Source: Malaya genurostris
Lineage: Eukaryota > Arthropoda > Insecta > Diptera > Culicidae
Direction: 5' to 3'
Assembly: GCF_030247185.1 (NCBI RefSeq)
Contig: NC_080572.1
Coordinates: 42,128,896 to 42,192,895, forward strand
Length of the DNA: 64,000 nucleotides
Part shown: piece after piece, positions 11,753-22,709 of the stretch
Layout of the letters: the number at the start of each line of letters is the position of its first letter
Position numbering within the stretch: the stretch's first letter is position 1
The notes under the pieces: model-generated
Database searches by the model: none
Told to the model about the DNA's origin: nothing
The model's input: only the letters and a program-made list of their open reading frames with translations
Position numbers and translations under genes: made by a program

Positions 11753-12491
11753 GAATTTTCCCGAAAGTTCAACTCTTTAACTGCCATATCAACGGAGCTA
11801 GGGTGGTTCAATTGGTTTTCATTTTATTTGATTTTTAAAGCAATCGGCTCACCGAAATATTTAAAAAACAATTATTTTATGGTATTATCGGAAATGTTTA
11901 AAATCTTTTAAATGATTTTGAAGATGTATTTCTTGCATTAAAAATAATTCAATTTTTTTTCACCTCCGATTTTAGTACTCTATATTTTGTTGCAATAAAA
12001 ATTGAACAATGTTTGAGTTTTTTTTAAATATATTAACACTGAATCATGTGTCTTAATTGAAGTTCTATTAGAAGGAAACGCAAAATGCATAACCTTTAGA
12101 ACTAAGCACCATGCGTTTGTTCCTAATTCAATGGAAACGCATGGTTGAGTGTTATTTTTTAAAATAATCAAATATATTTTAACAGTTTTGAAACCGAATC
12201 ACTTTAACGAGTTCAAATATTACTTATTAGACGCTCTTAAATCCAGATTTTTATCAAAATCGAAAGTGTGAAAAATACGTTTCAAAATTTGAAAGTATTT
12301 TTCAATGCAAAAAATTCATCTCCAAAACCACTGAAAAAGATTTTAAACATTTCCGATAATAATATAAAATAATATTTTTATAAATTTTTCGGTAGGTCGG
12401 TTTCTTTAATCAAATAAAATGAAAACCAGTTGAACCACCTTAGCTCCGTTAATATGGCAGTTAAAGAGTTGAACTGTCGGGAAAATTCTCT
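11753..12491. mobile_element. Foldback element with about 200-bp inverted arms
   Basis: The left arm (about 11753-11950) begins AGAATTTTCCCGAAAGTTCA. The right arm (about 12295-12491) is its diverged reverse complement, ending near GTCGGGAAAATTCTC. Inside both arms the phrase for CCATATCAACGGAGCTAGGG and its complement are easy to see, as is TTTAAACATTTCCGATAATA. The centre is about 345 bp of AT-rich DNA without a credible ORF. No clear target-site duplication was found. It is a non-autonomous inverted-repeat element. Confidence 0.75.
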
Positions 12492-12589
12492 CTAGTCCAA
12501 GCTCTTTTAAATATGGTATGACAATATGATTTTTTTAAGAGAAAGATTTCACATACTAACCCGGCTACAGCCTCTATATAATTGTTTTT

Positions 12590-13010
12590 TTTCTTTCTCC
12601 ATAGAAAGGTATTAGAATCACTGGACAATCCGACTTCTGATCGGAGCTCCCCTAGTATTGTATACCATTCGAGTGAGCTCAATGAGGTCGGAAAGTACAT
12701 CTTCCAAAGATTTTTCTCCTCGCTCAGTTTTCTCGGAGATGGCTGATCCGATTTGGACAAACTTAGGCTCGTTTAAAAGCTACTCTTATTAGGCTTAGTT
12801 CGAAGATCAATTGACTGCCGCTTTCGGTTCCGCAGATATAATGGTACAAGTGACGTCACCGACAAAACACAATTTTCTCGGAGACGGCTCAACCGATCGT
12901 AACAAGCTAAGGCTCGTTTGAATAGGTCGATCAATCTAAAAGCGATTCGAGAAAATCTATGGAAATGATTGTCTTAATTTAGAAAGTTGTCAAAGCTGGA
13001 ACCGAAAATA
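12590..13010 (-). repeat. Diverged copy of the 329-bp family, reverse orientation
   Basis: It begins with the reversed end block (CTCCATAGAAAGG), then TATACCATTCGAGTGAGCTC, then TTTCTCGGAGATGGCTGATC. The latter is repeated with changes near 12874 (TTCTCGGAGACGGCTCAACC), suggesting two degenerate units. Confidence 0.6.
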
Positions 13011-13298
13011 AAATTGCAATTGGTGTGTGTCTAATCTATAGCAAACTCACTATCTATGATTGGAGGAGATTCACAGGAGGGTTACAGATATGATTAGAAG
13101 AAGTTTACAGAAAAAAAGTTTCTTTGCATTTTGTTAAAACATGCAAATAGCTCTCATCCTGGGCTCAGGAAAGTGTTAACTCAATCGAATTCCGATTACC
13201 CATTTTATATACCACGAAAATCGCGTTTTAAAGTTGTCGATCCATAGAACAGCTCCGCCTCAACGCAATGTTTGCGTCAAATGGATTCAAACATTACA

Positions 13299-13413
13299 CA
13301 AAGCAAAGCCTTGGTATCACATTTGTTGTGCTACGATCCTACTGACACTAGGAATTCTTCCAGGTCGGAACTCGAACATACGACAAACGAGCATTCTATG
13401 CATTGAACCGCCA
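13299..13413 (-). mobile_element. Partial tRNA-headed SINE, family A
   Basis: Read on the minus strand it has GGCGGTTCAATGCATAGAAT, a box B-like ATGTTCGAGTTCC, then GAATTCCTAGTGTCAGTAGG and a tail ending AAGGCTTTGCTTTG. The same blocks occur in the same order in the copy at 26437-26645. The anticodon-arm region is shortened here. It is a decayed copy, not a functional tRNA. Confidence 0.7.
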
Positions 13414-13419
13414 TAAAAA

Positions 13420-16400
13420 GAACATAAAAAAGAACCTTTTTAGAAGCTATGACGATTCTGTAGTATCAGACATTCAATTCTTTAAGTGATAGACAAAAAT
13501 ATGTTTGTTGGAACTTGTGAACTATGTATGTATGATACAAGGAATGTTAGATGTTATAAGTTTTTATGGAAACAAATTAATGAGTTAGCGAATATTCTGG
13601 GTAAATTGAAACATTGAAACGGACGTCAAGTTGAACTATTTGATCTATTTGAAATAGTTTTGATAAATTTTTCTGTTTCAAATAGGCTCAACTCACACCC
13701 TCTGAATTCTGCTACTAACGCAGATGATGAGAGCACTAAGTTGACGACGTTCTATTGACAAAATATCATAAAATACTCACGAAGATGTAGCTACACAGCA
13801 AAAAAAATTGTAACAACCTCCATATGATTTCCAATCGATGTGAAAAAAAATTAGGCTTACAATAATTTTCTACTTTCGAGAAATACTGCAGATAAATCAC
13901 ATGTTATTACATCGAAACAACGTATTGAGTATATTACATCAGCTTGACTGATTACTAAATCTCATTATCTGACGACCAAATTGTAATACATATCCTACAA
14001 ATATAGTCCTCAGCTAATATGTTCATCATGTTCCATGAATAAAAAATCAGAATATTTTTGTCTTTTCACTTCAAGAGCAATAGAATGTCGAATGACATAA
14101 TCCTGAATTGTTCTAAAATATAGCGATTTGAACTTTATGAAAACAAATAGTCAGCAGCACAGCAGCACAATTGAGGCTTATTGAATTTACGTACCAAAAC
14201 GCGACGTTCAATTGAGATTTAAAAAATTGGCTTTCGACTCAACCAAAGTGATTTCTACTGTCCTCCGATAGCCACAAAAACGATGACTTTTCTCAACTAT
14301 CTGCTTACGAAAAAATCAACAGCAATGTTAGGTGAATAAACAAATTTAGTTAAAATAGACATGACAAGCGAATTGATCCCTCCTGTAAAACTGATTACAG
14401 TCCGTCACGCTAGTTTAGTAACCAACATCCCTGCCAACAACTACACTTCGTATGAAAGCGACATTAAAAAAACAATGACACCTCTGAGCGAGTGACGGAC
14501 CGTTTTAGCAGCTCGTTAACGGTCATGTGAAGCGTCCTGCGGCAATCGGTATGTGACGCAAACAGCCGGCCGTCGCTCGTGTTCGTATCAAATATACATA
14601 TATTGAACAAAAAGTATTTTGCCAGTTGCCATATACCTTTTTTTGCATCCAAAACCAATACCCATATCATATAAGCCAGCTCTCGACAGAAGTTCGGTGT
14701 GTTATGCGGTAAGATGAAAATAATAACGAAGCTGCAGTTGCAATTTTGCTTATCACAAACTGCTCCTACACACGCCAACCGAGCGCATATTTGTGGTGTG
14801 CTGATAAATTTTGGACTTCTCTACTGTTCGATATTTTAATTAAACCCACAATCAATCAACTCTATAACATTTAATGAATAGTTTTCGTCGTGCGAATCGG
14901 TTGCAAAACCACTGCCGTGAAAATGAAACACGAGTAAATTGATGTTTTGTTGCTATTTGCTTTCAGGGGTAGATGGGGTCAAACGGTTGCCTGCTATTTT
15001 CAAAACTAATCAATTATCGAAAAAAAAAAATCATTGGAGCTGAAACTTTACCATAACAATATATAACTATACGGACTTTTCTGGACATTAACATCAGAAA
15101 AGATGACAAATTCTGATTGATTGGCTCCGATATATATGAAACTTTGTACTCGTATATGGTATGGAAAACCGTTTATTTTGCGCGGATGGATTTCATTCTT
15201 TAAAAGGATCGATTTAAAAAAAATCAGAGTTCTTAAAATTCCATGTTCAACTATCTGAAAAACGGCTATATTTATATGAAAAAATTCATATGATATGATA
15301 TGTGTTTAAAGTTCTATTCCAGATCATGAAGGTTTGTTAATTTCTGTAAACTGTCTTAGCTGTTACTTTTTCGTTTTTTCGAAAACGCTTCAATAGCTTT
15401 TACATCAAGTGTCGGTGGTTTTAGTAACATGTTTACAATAAAATTTCATCAAAAGCTGTGATCGGGGTTTTTATTATTTTATTTTTTATAAATTTGCGAA
15501 CTCTTGAAAACGCAGTAAACTTTTTCATCGATGTAGATTTGTTTAAAGCGTCTGATTGATTTTCTACAAATTCTTCATGGAAACCATATTGGTGTACGGC
15601 TGTCAGATTTCGAGGTACAGCGATTCGAAGAAAGTGCATGCAAAAATACAATTGGAGAATTGGAGTTATAGGTAAAATGGATAGTTTTCTATACTGAAGA
15701 CGTTTCTCCTGAATCTGATAATGAATATTATCTGATTATTTGTTACCCATTTCTTGAATTGCTTTAAATTTTCCAACAATTCAGATATTTTCTTCCATAG
15801 TTTTTGATGTGGGCGAGACGGAAGATTTATCCGTAGCCCTAAAAATTTCTATCTTTACTTGGATGAGCCTTTAAAAATCTAGAAATTTTTCAGGAATTTT
15901 TTTGAGCTATCTACGGATAATCATTGAATATTGTCACATCACATCACATTTTACAGATAAATTTAGCATATCCAGTTATAAAAGCTATCAAACATCTACT
16001 GTCACTGATTACTCATTTTGGAGGTCTGTCTTTATCGTTTAGAACTCCAAGCTGTGTATTTTACGTAAATGTTCGATTTATGGATTTGTTTGTATTTAGT
16101 ACGTACTAATTTTCATTCTGAACATATTTTTCGACACATTTAGTGAGTGGTTTTGTCCATATTAAGATCGATGAGTTGTCAACCGTAAGAGTTCCGCACG
16201 AAAAGTTCATCTCATAGGAGCATATAGTAAATAGATTTGGAACCAAATCTACTACTAAAGAATAACAATAGAAATGTCAAATTTCAACCACAAGTTAAAA
16301 TCATTCGCGCAATGGTTCACTGTGTATTTGGACGCAGCTCTATCTCGAAGTATTTTTTGACCGGAATCAATCAGTTGAGCCATCTAATTGGGAAGCTTTT

Positions 16401-16500
16401 GTTGTACTGTACAGAAAAAAGAAATTTACTCGAATTTTCCGTCCATAATTGCAAATCGCATAGAAAATTACAAATTTTCTAACGAAATCATCAAAACGAA
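13420..16500. other. Long AT-rich stretch, nothing firmly recognised
   Basis: No gene is supported over about 3 kb. The minus-strand frame at 14464-14778 (104 codons) has no recognisable domain. Near 14966 the phrase GTAGATGGGGTCAAACGG resembles the start of another dispersed element, but I could not find its other end. If the 28 kb gene starts at 8 kb, all of this is intron. Confidence 0.4.
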
Positions 16501-16509
16501 TGTAAATTT

Positions 16510-16640
16510 TTAAAATATAAACCCGAGCAATTTCTCACAAATCTGTAAAACTCTGCTTACGAAAAAATTATCTGCAGCACTAAATAATAAATCTGCAAAT
16601 TTGCAGACAACGCCGCAAATCTGGCATCTCTGAACTAAAG
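16510..16640 (+). repeat. Fragment of a dispersed repeat shared with 61.5 kb
   Basis: The run with AAATCTGCAAATTTGCAGAC and CAAATCTGGCATCTCTGA closely matches 61552-61598 (AAATCTGCAGATTTACAGAC, then CAGATCTGGCATCTCTGA). The end, read in reverse as TCAGAGATGCCAGAT, may be a terminal inverted repeat. The other terminus is not seen in either copy. Confidence 0.6.
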
Positions 16641-16819
16641 ACAGGACCTGACAATTGCTAGCCTCATAAGGTCTATTCAAGGATTTTCGATCTGGTTCAG
16701 TACCGACAAAGCTCAGTGTACAGACTGCAATATTATACCACACGATTCAATGTGTGTATTCACATTCATCCGGCTCTATTCCTATACAAAACGATGCCAG
16801 ATAAGTGTGAATACACTGA

Positions 16820-16945
16820 AGTCTTTTTTACGCGGGGGAAACGTGTCGCATAAAACATCGCGTAAAAACACACAGAAAACTTCGGGAATCCGCTTAAAAA
16901 TAACCGCGTAACGTCGAAATGCCACGGAAAAAACCGCTTAACTTG
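16820..16945 (+). repeat. Short repeat with recurring CGCGTAA/CGCTTAA blocks
   Basis: The stretch contains TTTTTACGCGGGGGAAACGT followed by several spaced CGCGTAAAA, CCGCTTAAAA and CCGCGTAACG blocks. It looks like a fragment of a mobile element. No terminal repeats could be paired. Confidence 0.35.
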
Positions 16946-18370
16946 GGAAAAATTTGATGTAGATATAATTATATTAGTTTATTTGTTTATTTATTTGATC
17001 ATCGAACATTGGGTATATTCACTACAACTCGGAATAATTTTCTAGTCCGTGTCTTCTCAATCGATTCTATCATATACATTCGCAATGAAAGAAACTAAAA
17101 TATGGTTTTACATTATATTAGGAGCTGACTGTGGCGATGTAAAAGAGAGTCCAATAAATACGTGGATACTTGAAAAACGATACATCAAAATCAATTATTA
17201 TTATATTCTGAACAACAGCAACTCTTGACGAGTTGGGAGAATTATACCATCAACAATGACCTGATTTTTATAATAATTGGTCACACGGCCAATGAACAGG
17301 AACTTATTTTTCCCTTCCTAAATCGATTAATGAGCAAATCAGAAACTGGAACATTCTGACATAAAATTGGAACAAAACCAACCTGCGACTTGTCAGGTCT
17401 TGGATCTGAAATAACAACTGGGAGAGATGCAAACAAAATATAAGCAGTGTGTCCATATGTTGGACAAATCAAAGTTCTCTACACAACTAAATTGTTCCAA
17501 GCATGGAACAAATGGCATTCTCCGCACTTCATTTGTCGCATTCAGTCAGACTTCACCGGACTTATTGATTCTAGTATGCATCCTTCCGTTGTCCCTTCTG
17601 GGGTCTTGGGTAGAAGTGATTTGCAAACTAACAATTAACATTATTTAGTTTGAAATAAGAGCTAAAATATCAAAAATCATAACAAAATCTGCACAAGAAA
17701 ATAGCAACAGAATAAAAAATTCTGTCATTGTAGTATCAAGGCAAGAACAAAATATTCTTAAAAGGTAAATTTTTCAGGTATTTGATTTGGTATTCTAGTG
17801 TGTACAAGGTATACAAAATAAGAGATGTATTTTTATTTCCATCGTTCACTTGATAAAAATATATGACATAGTAAAATCTGCATTTCTTTCTATAAGAACG
17901 CTAATTCTGTATTAAATATTAAATTTTATTAAATCTAAACCATACTAACTCATGAAGAAGGAAAAACGATCGATAAATAATGGTGCTCAACAACGAAATC
18001 TCATTTTTGAAGTTTAAAATAATGCTATCTTGGACCAAAACTCATACACAAAAGTCTTGCTTCACGTTAAAATGGTTCATGGTATAGATTTATTGACGAC
18101 TCATGTTTAAAAACTAGCAACGGAGGTGTTATACTATGTCTGTATAGTTTTAATATTTTATTAAATTTATATCAAGATTATGATTTTCGAAAACTTGTGT
18201 AAATAATGGTAATAGTTTTAAGAGAGGCTTCTAACTTGAGAGGTCGAAATCATCTAATTTATTCAGTTCGCTTTCACATCTCATCCAAGTCAGTCGATGA
18301 AACAAAACCGCTTACGTTCCGGACAGAAGAAACCAAGTACAGTATTGTGTAATGAACAATAGAACGACCT
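16946..18370. other. AT-rich sequence, nothing recognised
   Basis: No supported gene or bounded repeat. Frames near 17427-17648 and 17281-17472 have no motif. Confidence 0.45.
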
Positions 18371-18374
18371 CGAA

Positions 18375-19092
18375 ATGAGTGAACCAAACGAACAAAAGCT
18401 ACCGCCGACAGGAAAGAATACAATTGTTGTTGACTTCAGGCAGTGTAAAATTCGACCTTCGATACGAGAACTTGAAGGTTTGCTTAAGGAGCAAATGCAT
18501 CTTGACATTAAACGTGTGCATTCACTTCAATGCAATAAGACAAATAATGTTATTTACATCCAGTTTTATAAAGAGTTGGATGCAATTCAATTCGCAAAAG
18601 ACAATAACAATGTGCACTATGTGGAGCACGAGAACATTAAGTACAACATTCCAGTATATATGGAAGATAGTGCTATAGAAGTGCATGTGCATGATCTTCC
18701 CTCAAGCGTCACCGATTCTTATATTCGCAAAACTATGTCCCAATACGGAGAGATTCTCTCTATCGAAAATGAAAATTGAAAAATTTTTTCCCCGGTATTC
18801 TAAATGGCGTACGTTTATTACGCATACACTTGAAGAAGGCTATACCTTCTTATGTGATTTTCGGTCAAGATACAAGAATTCCGTGCAAATCATTTGTTAC
18901 CTATGACAACCAGATGGCCCAATACGGAGAGATTCTCTCTATCGAAAATGAAAATTGAAAATTTTTTTCCCCGGTATTCTAAATGGCTTACGTTTATTAC
19001 GCATACACTTGAAGAAGGCTATACCTTCTTATGTGATTTTCGGTCAAGATACAAGAATTCCGTGCAAATCATTTGTTACCTATGACAACCAG
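18375..19092 (+). pseudogene. Broken retrotransposon gag (ORF1) fragment
   Basis: The frame starting at ATG 18375 gives 134 residues beginning MSEPNEQKLPPTGKN and including VVDFRQCKIRPSIRELEG and VHVHDLPSSVTDSYIRKTM. The second half looks like an RRM-type fold of retrotransposon ORF1 proteins (a family-level impression). The frame breaks at 18777. The next residues (FFPGILNG, LLRIHLKKAIPSYVIFGQD) continue in another frame, so about one base has been lost. After 19092, ATTGCCAAAAAGTTGTTCAC could be the remains of a zinc knuckle in a shifted frame. A second, more decayed copy of the first part lies at 33345-33640. No RT follows, so it is an ORF1-only relic. Confidence 0.65.
18735..19092 (+). 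repeat. 179-bp tandem duplication inside the gag relic
   Basis: The unit 18735-18913 is repeated at 18914-19092 with only a few changes (ATGTCCCAATACGG against ATGGCCCAATACGG, GGCGTACG against GGCTTACG, and one T in a homopolymer). Both copies carry the same frame break, so the frameshift came before the duplication. Confidence 0.95.
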
Positions 19093-19153
19093 TCAATATT
19101 GCCAAAAAGTTGTTCACACACAGTTGAAGTCAAGAGGCAAGATTTATTTATAA

Positions 19154-19368
19154 CAGGGGTTCCCGAACTATTTTGGGTCATGCACCCCTTTACTAAAACT
19201 AACTTAGGCCTCAAACCCCATCAACAAATTCCTTTGAAAATTCAATTTACTGCTTTTTTATATTGATGTAAAATACTTACGAATTTCTGCGGATGGTCAA
19301 ATAAACACAACTTTTTTAGCGTAATTTTTTCAACAAGGGGTCTATATTGACCTCTTTGGGAACCCCTG
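19154..19368. mobile_element. hAT-type MITE (215 bp) with perfect 8-bp TSD
   Basis: The ends are inverted repeats, CAGGGGTTCCCGAA at the left and TTTGGGAACCCCTG at the right. The element is flanked by a perfect 8-bp direct repeat ATTTATAA (19146-19153 and 19369-19376). An 8-bp TSD with ends starting CAGGG is characteristic of hAT elements. There is no coding capacity. It inserted just downstream of the gag relic. Confidence 0.9.
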
Positions 19369-19935
19369 ATTTATAACATAGTTTTTTTAGGTCGAGTACA
19401 AAAATCAAGGAAGGAGAGGCATCTATAAATGGCAGCCTTACAGCGGTACTGTAACTGTAAAAAAATTATAACATTAATAACACTTGACTAATAGCTACCC
19501 GAAATGTCAGCTGCGTGCCTTTCATACAACCGCAAAAAATCTTCTAGAAGCCTTCTACTGCTTGAGTTATTTCGTCGAAACAAAGTACAGCCCATTTGGT
19601 TCATATTTAGGTTGTTCTTTTCATCTCGAATGGATTGAAATATTTGGCCAATGTTTTAAAAAGTAGTAAATTATGTAAAGCTTTCGATTCAATGAGAAAT
19701 CAAATCCCACAATTCGAAAGCTAAAAGTCTTGTTGCTAAGAAAGGAACAAGCCCACTTGAACAGAACAATGCGCATCGTAGATCTTACGGTTATTACCTC
19801 CCTAGCCGAACACAAACAAAGTGCGAATAATGTTGTATAATCAGTACTCAAATACGTCTTTAGCTTCAGGTATTACATCACAATTATTTTATGATATTTC
19901 ATCTATTACATCACAAGGATTCTACGATATTTTCG

Positions 19936-20216
19936 ACATATCTGTATAAAATGTTCGTTTCGACCTAAGTAACAATGAGAGATTCTCTTTGTTTACTTTC
20001 TCTTTGTTTACTTTCTCTTTCGATTATTGCGAAATATTTCTGCTTATTTCGGTGATTTCTGCAGTGCGGATACGAAGATGATAGTTGTAGTTATTATTAA
20101 CGGTAAATAATTGGAGAGAAGGATTGCTAAGAGTAGCGTAATAATCGAAAGAGAAAGTAAACAAAGAGAATCTCTCATTGTTACTTAGGTCGAAATGAAC
20201 ATTTAATACAGATGTC
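19936..20216. mobile_element. Palindromic MITE with about 90-bp arms
   Basis: The left arm (19936-20030) carries ATGTTCGTTTCGACCTAAGT and AACAATGAGAGATTCTCTTT. The right arm (20130-20216) is its near-perfect reverse complement, including CTTAGGTCGAAATGAACATT. The left arm contains an extra internal duplication of TTGTTTACTTTCTCT that the right arm lacks. The arms enclose about 100 bp. No ORF. Confidence 0.85.
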
Positions 20217-20219
20217 ATC

Positions 20220-22700
20220 TAATATTTGAAACGCAACTCTCTTCAATTGACCTATCTTTTTTCTCCGAGTAAAATTAGTGCCGGGAGAGGGATGCATCGG
20301 AAGTGAGAATCCTATTCTCTACAGTACCCTGAACTAGTGAAGGACCGATCAAAATAGTACTCTTACACACTTACACGATTTTCGGACTCAATCTAAGTTT
20401 AAGATTAAATGACTTGCGCCACGCAAAAACTTTCTTCTTCTATTTAAGTAAAACATTGACAGATTGTCGAGTGCGGTTGAACATGCAAATTAAATTCTAT
20501 TTATGCACAACATTGACAGATTTGTCCTACCATGATTCAGCCGATCTCTTCCATTCGATCATTTGACAAGCAGTCACAAAGTTACAACTCGAACGAATCT
20601 GATCAAGCCACCGATATTGAACTAAGAAATATCAAACAAACGATTAAAGCTACGATTAAGTTGAAATGAAAGCAGGAACATCAATTTAATGGAGGCACTT
20701 TTGCGGTTCCAGTTGGAACCGTTTGTGTACAACATGCTATTTCAATCGTTGAGATTTTATTGCAATCATAATGTTGCGACACGAAAATTACTGCAACGAT
20801 TGATTCCTTTGTTCGGGTGTGACACAATGGAGATCGTAGCTGACAATTATTACTCGCAGCAGACCGTAGAATGATTTGTTTTGTTTATGATGTTTTTCAT
20901 TCTCTGCAATTGTTGACTGTGTTTTGTTCACAAAATACTATATAAATGGAACCGATCGATTGATTTGAGTTTGGAATACTTCAAAAAGGGGGAAATGATC
21001 AATGTTAAAATTGCAAAATATATAGCATTCCGACCGATCTCTCACGGCTGGCATTACATTTCATACTGGTTTTCGTTCCACAAGTTCATCTTCAGAAACA
21101 ATCTGATTTATTTAAAAGACTTTTTGAACGCTAATGACCATTCGTCCCCAACGCAGACTTTCTATTTATCTACTGCTGTTGATAAACAGTCTAATTTTAT
21201 TGACCTGCCATTGTGCTGCGTCTCATGGCAAACAATGTCTCTAACCTTTCCAATCGGAAGCAATCCCGGCCGTGCCAACTGCTTTTAACCACTTCATTTC
21301 GCGACTCGTTTCGAGTCGTGTGTTTGGTTTTACACCCAATCGACACGTGTTTGTCCGTCTGTACGTTTCTTGTGCCGCTCAAACGACGCCTCACTCGTGA
21401 AGCTCGGTTAAAAGTCCAAAGAAATGTTTCGCTTTCATTGCCAGGCACAATAAAGAGATAAATTTATAAAAAAAATACAACCCATCGTTAGCTGCGTTGT
21501 GTTAAAATAAAAAGGTGGCTGTTTGGAAGAAAGTCCCCAAACAGGCGGGCGGTCCAAACAAACCCCATGACAGTCGGCGATCGTGTTGAGTACGTCACCC
21601 TGCGAGGTTCCTTGGACGACGGCACGAAGTCCATTGCTGGGACACACCGAGTGAATTTCGAAGAGAGTAGATTAGGAACTTATCTGAGCTAACAAACTGG
21701 CCAAAACAAAACCACAATGACCAACAAAAAATATACTGCAGTGGTCGTTAGCGGATACCGAAATTACTCCCGTGGGCGATTTATTGCCATTCGGTTAAAA
21801 CCCAATCAAATTTTGTATGTGTTATTATGATACCTTTTTTTCATTAGTTTTATTTGGATGTTTGCTTATATTCACAGAGAATACTATTCCTTTTGGATTA
21901 GAAATCGATTAGTTTGAGCTATTCAAAAGTTACACGAGGTACATAGTATTCTATATTTGTCTGAGTTACAGACTAAAAGCTGGTACCATTTCAGAATTAA
22001 AGAAATACTCGAAAACAAATCGTAGAAAATCCAGGCCAGTTCCAAGGACGGGTCACGAAACAGTTCGAAATCGACAATTCGCCTTTGCCCTGTGCGGTAA
22101 AACCGTTCAAGAAGACCCAGACGACCGAGCGGCAGCGTAAGAAAAGCAATCCCATGAACACAAGGAAGATGAGGGATTACGAATCCAGCGCAATCCAAAT
22201 CTTTCGATTCGGGGCCTGATCACCTGTCGGATTTAAATGCCTATCCCTGAAAGCAGATGTTTCACTCTATGTATAATGTCTAAACTTATTCTCCAGTTCT
22301 GTGTATAGAAATTTCAACGCAAATACAAAAGTCCTTAAACCTAAACTGTATATTTTGTCAGTATTCAGTATAGCAGTAAATATTGCATCACATTTTAAAG
22401 CGTTTTCCTCACAATCTACGTGGTTAAAGTGAATCCTTTTGAAATTTTCAACACTTTTTCTAAACAAAATTTTCGAAGTAACTTAGAAGTGATTTACAAT
22501 CCAATAGTAAACTTTATTATTAAAACCGAATAACTCAATGGTAAAACGTAAACTTATTTTGTTTAAAACAAGTTAGAGTTACAGTTTCAACAATAACAAT
22601 TGAACCTGTTTGAGAGAATAACAAAAAAGTAGCAAATTCTGTCATCGAACAATGAAACCAAAAGTAAAATATTTATAGAAGACAAATTTCTCAGAAATTT
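20220..22700. other. Mostly unique sequence, no supported gene
   Basis: Two short direct repeats (TCTATTTAAGTAAAACATTG near 20440 and TCTATTTATGCACAACATTG near 20500) stand out. A TATAAA-like sequence lies near 20939. Parts near 21220-21660 and 22020-22200 are less AT-rich and non-repetitive, which could reflect conserved non-coding DNA. Frames at 20965-21288, 21213-21461 and 21923-22198 have no domain I can name. Confidence 0.35.
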
Positions 22701-22709
22701 GTTATATAA

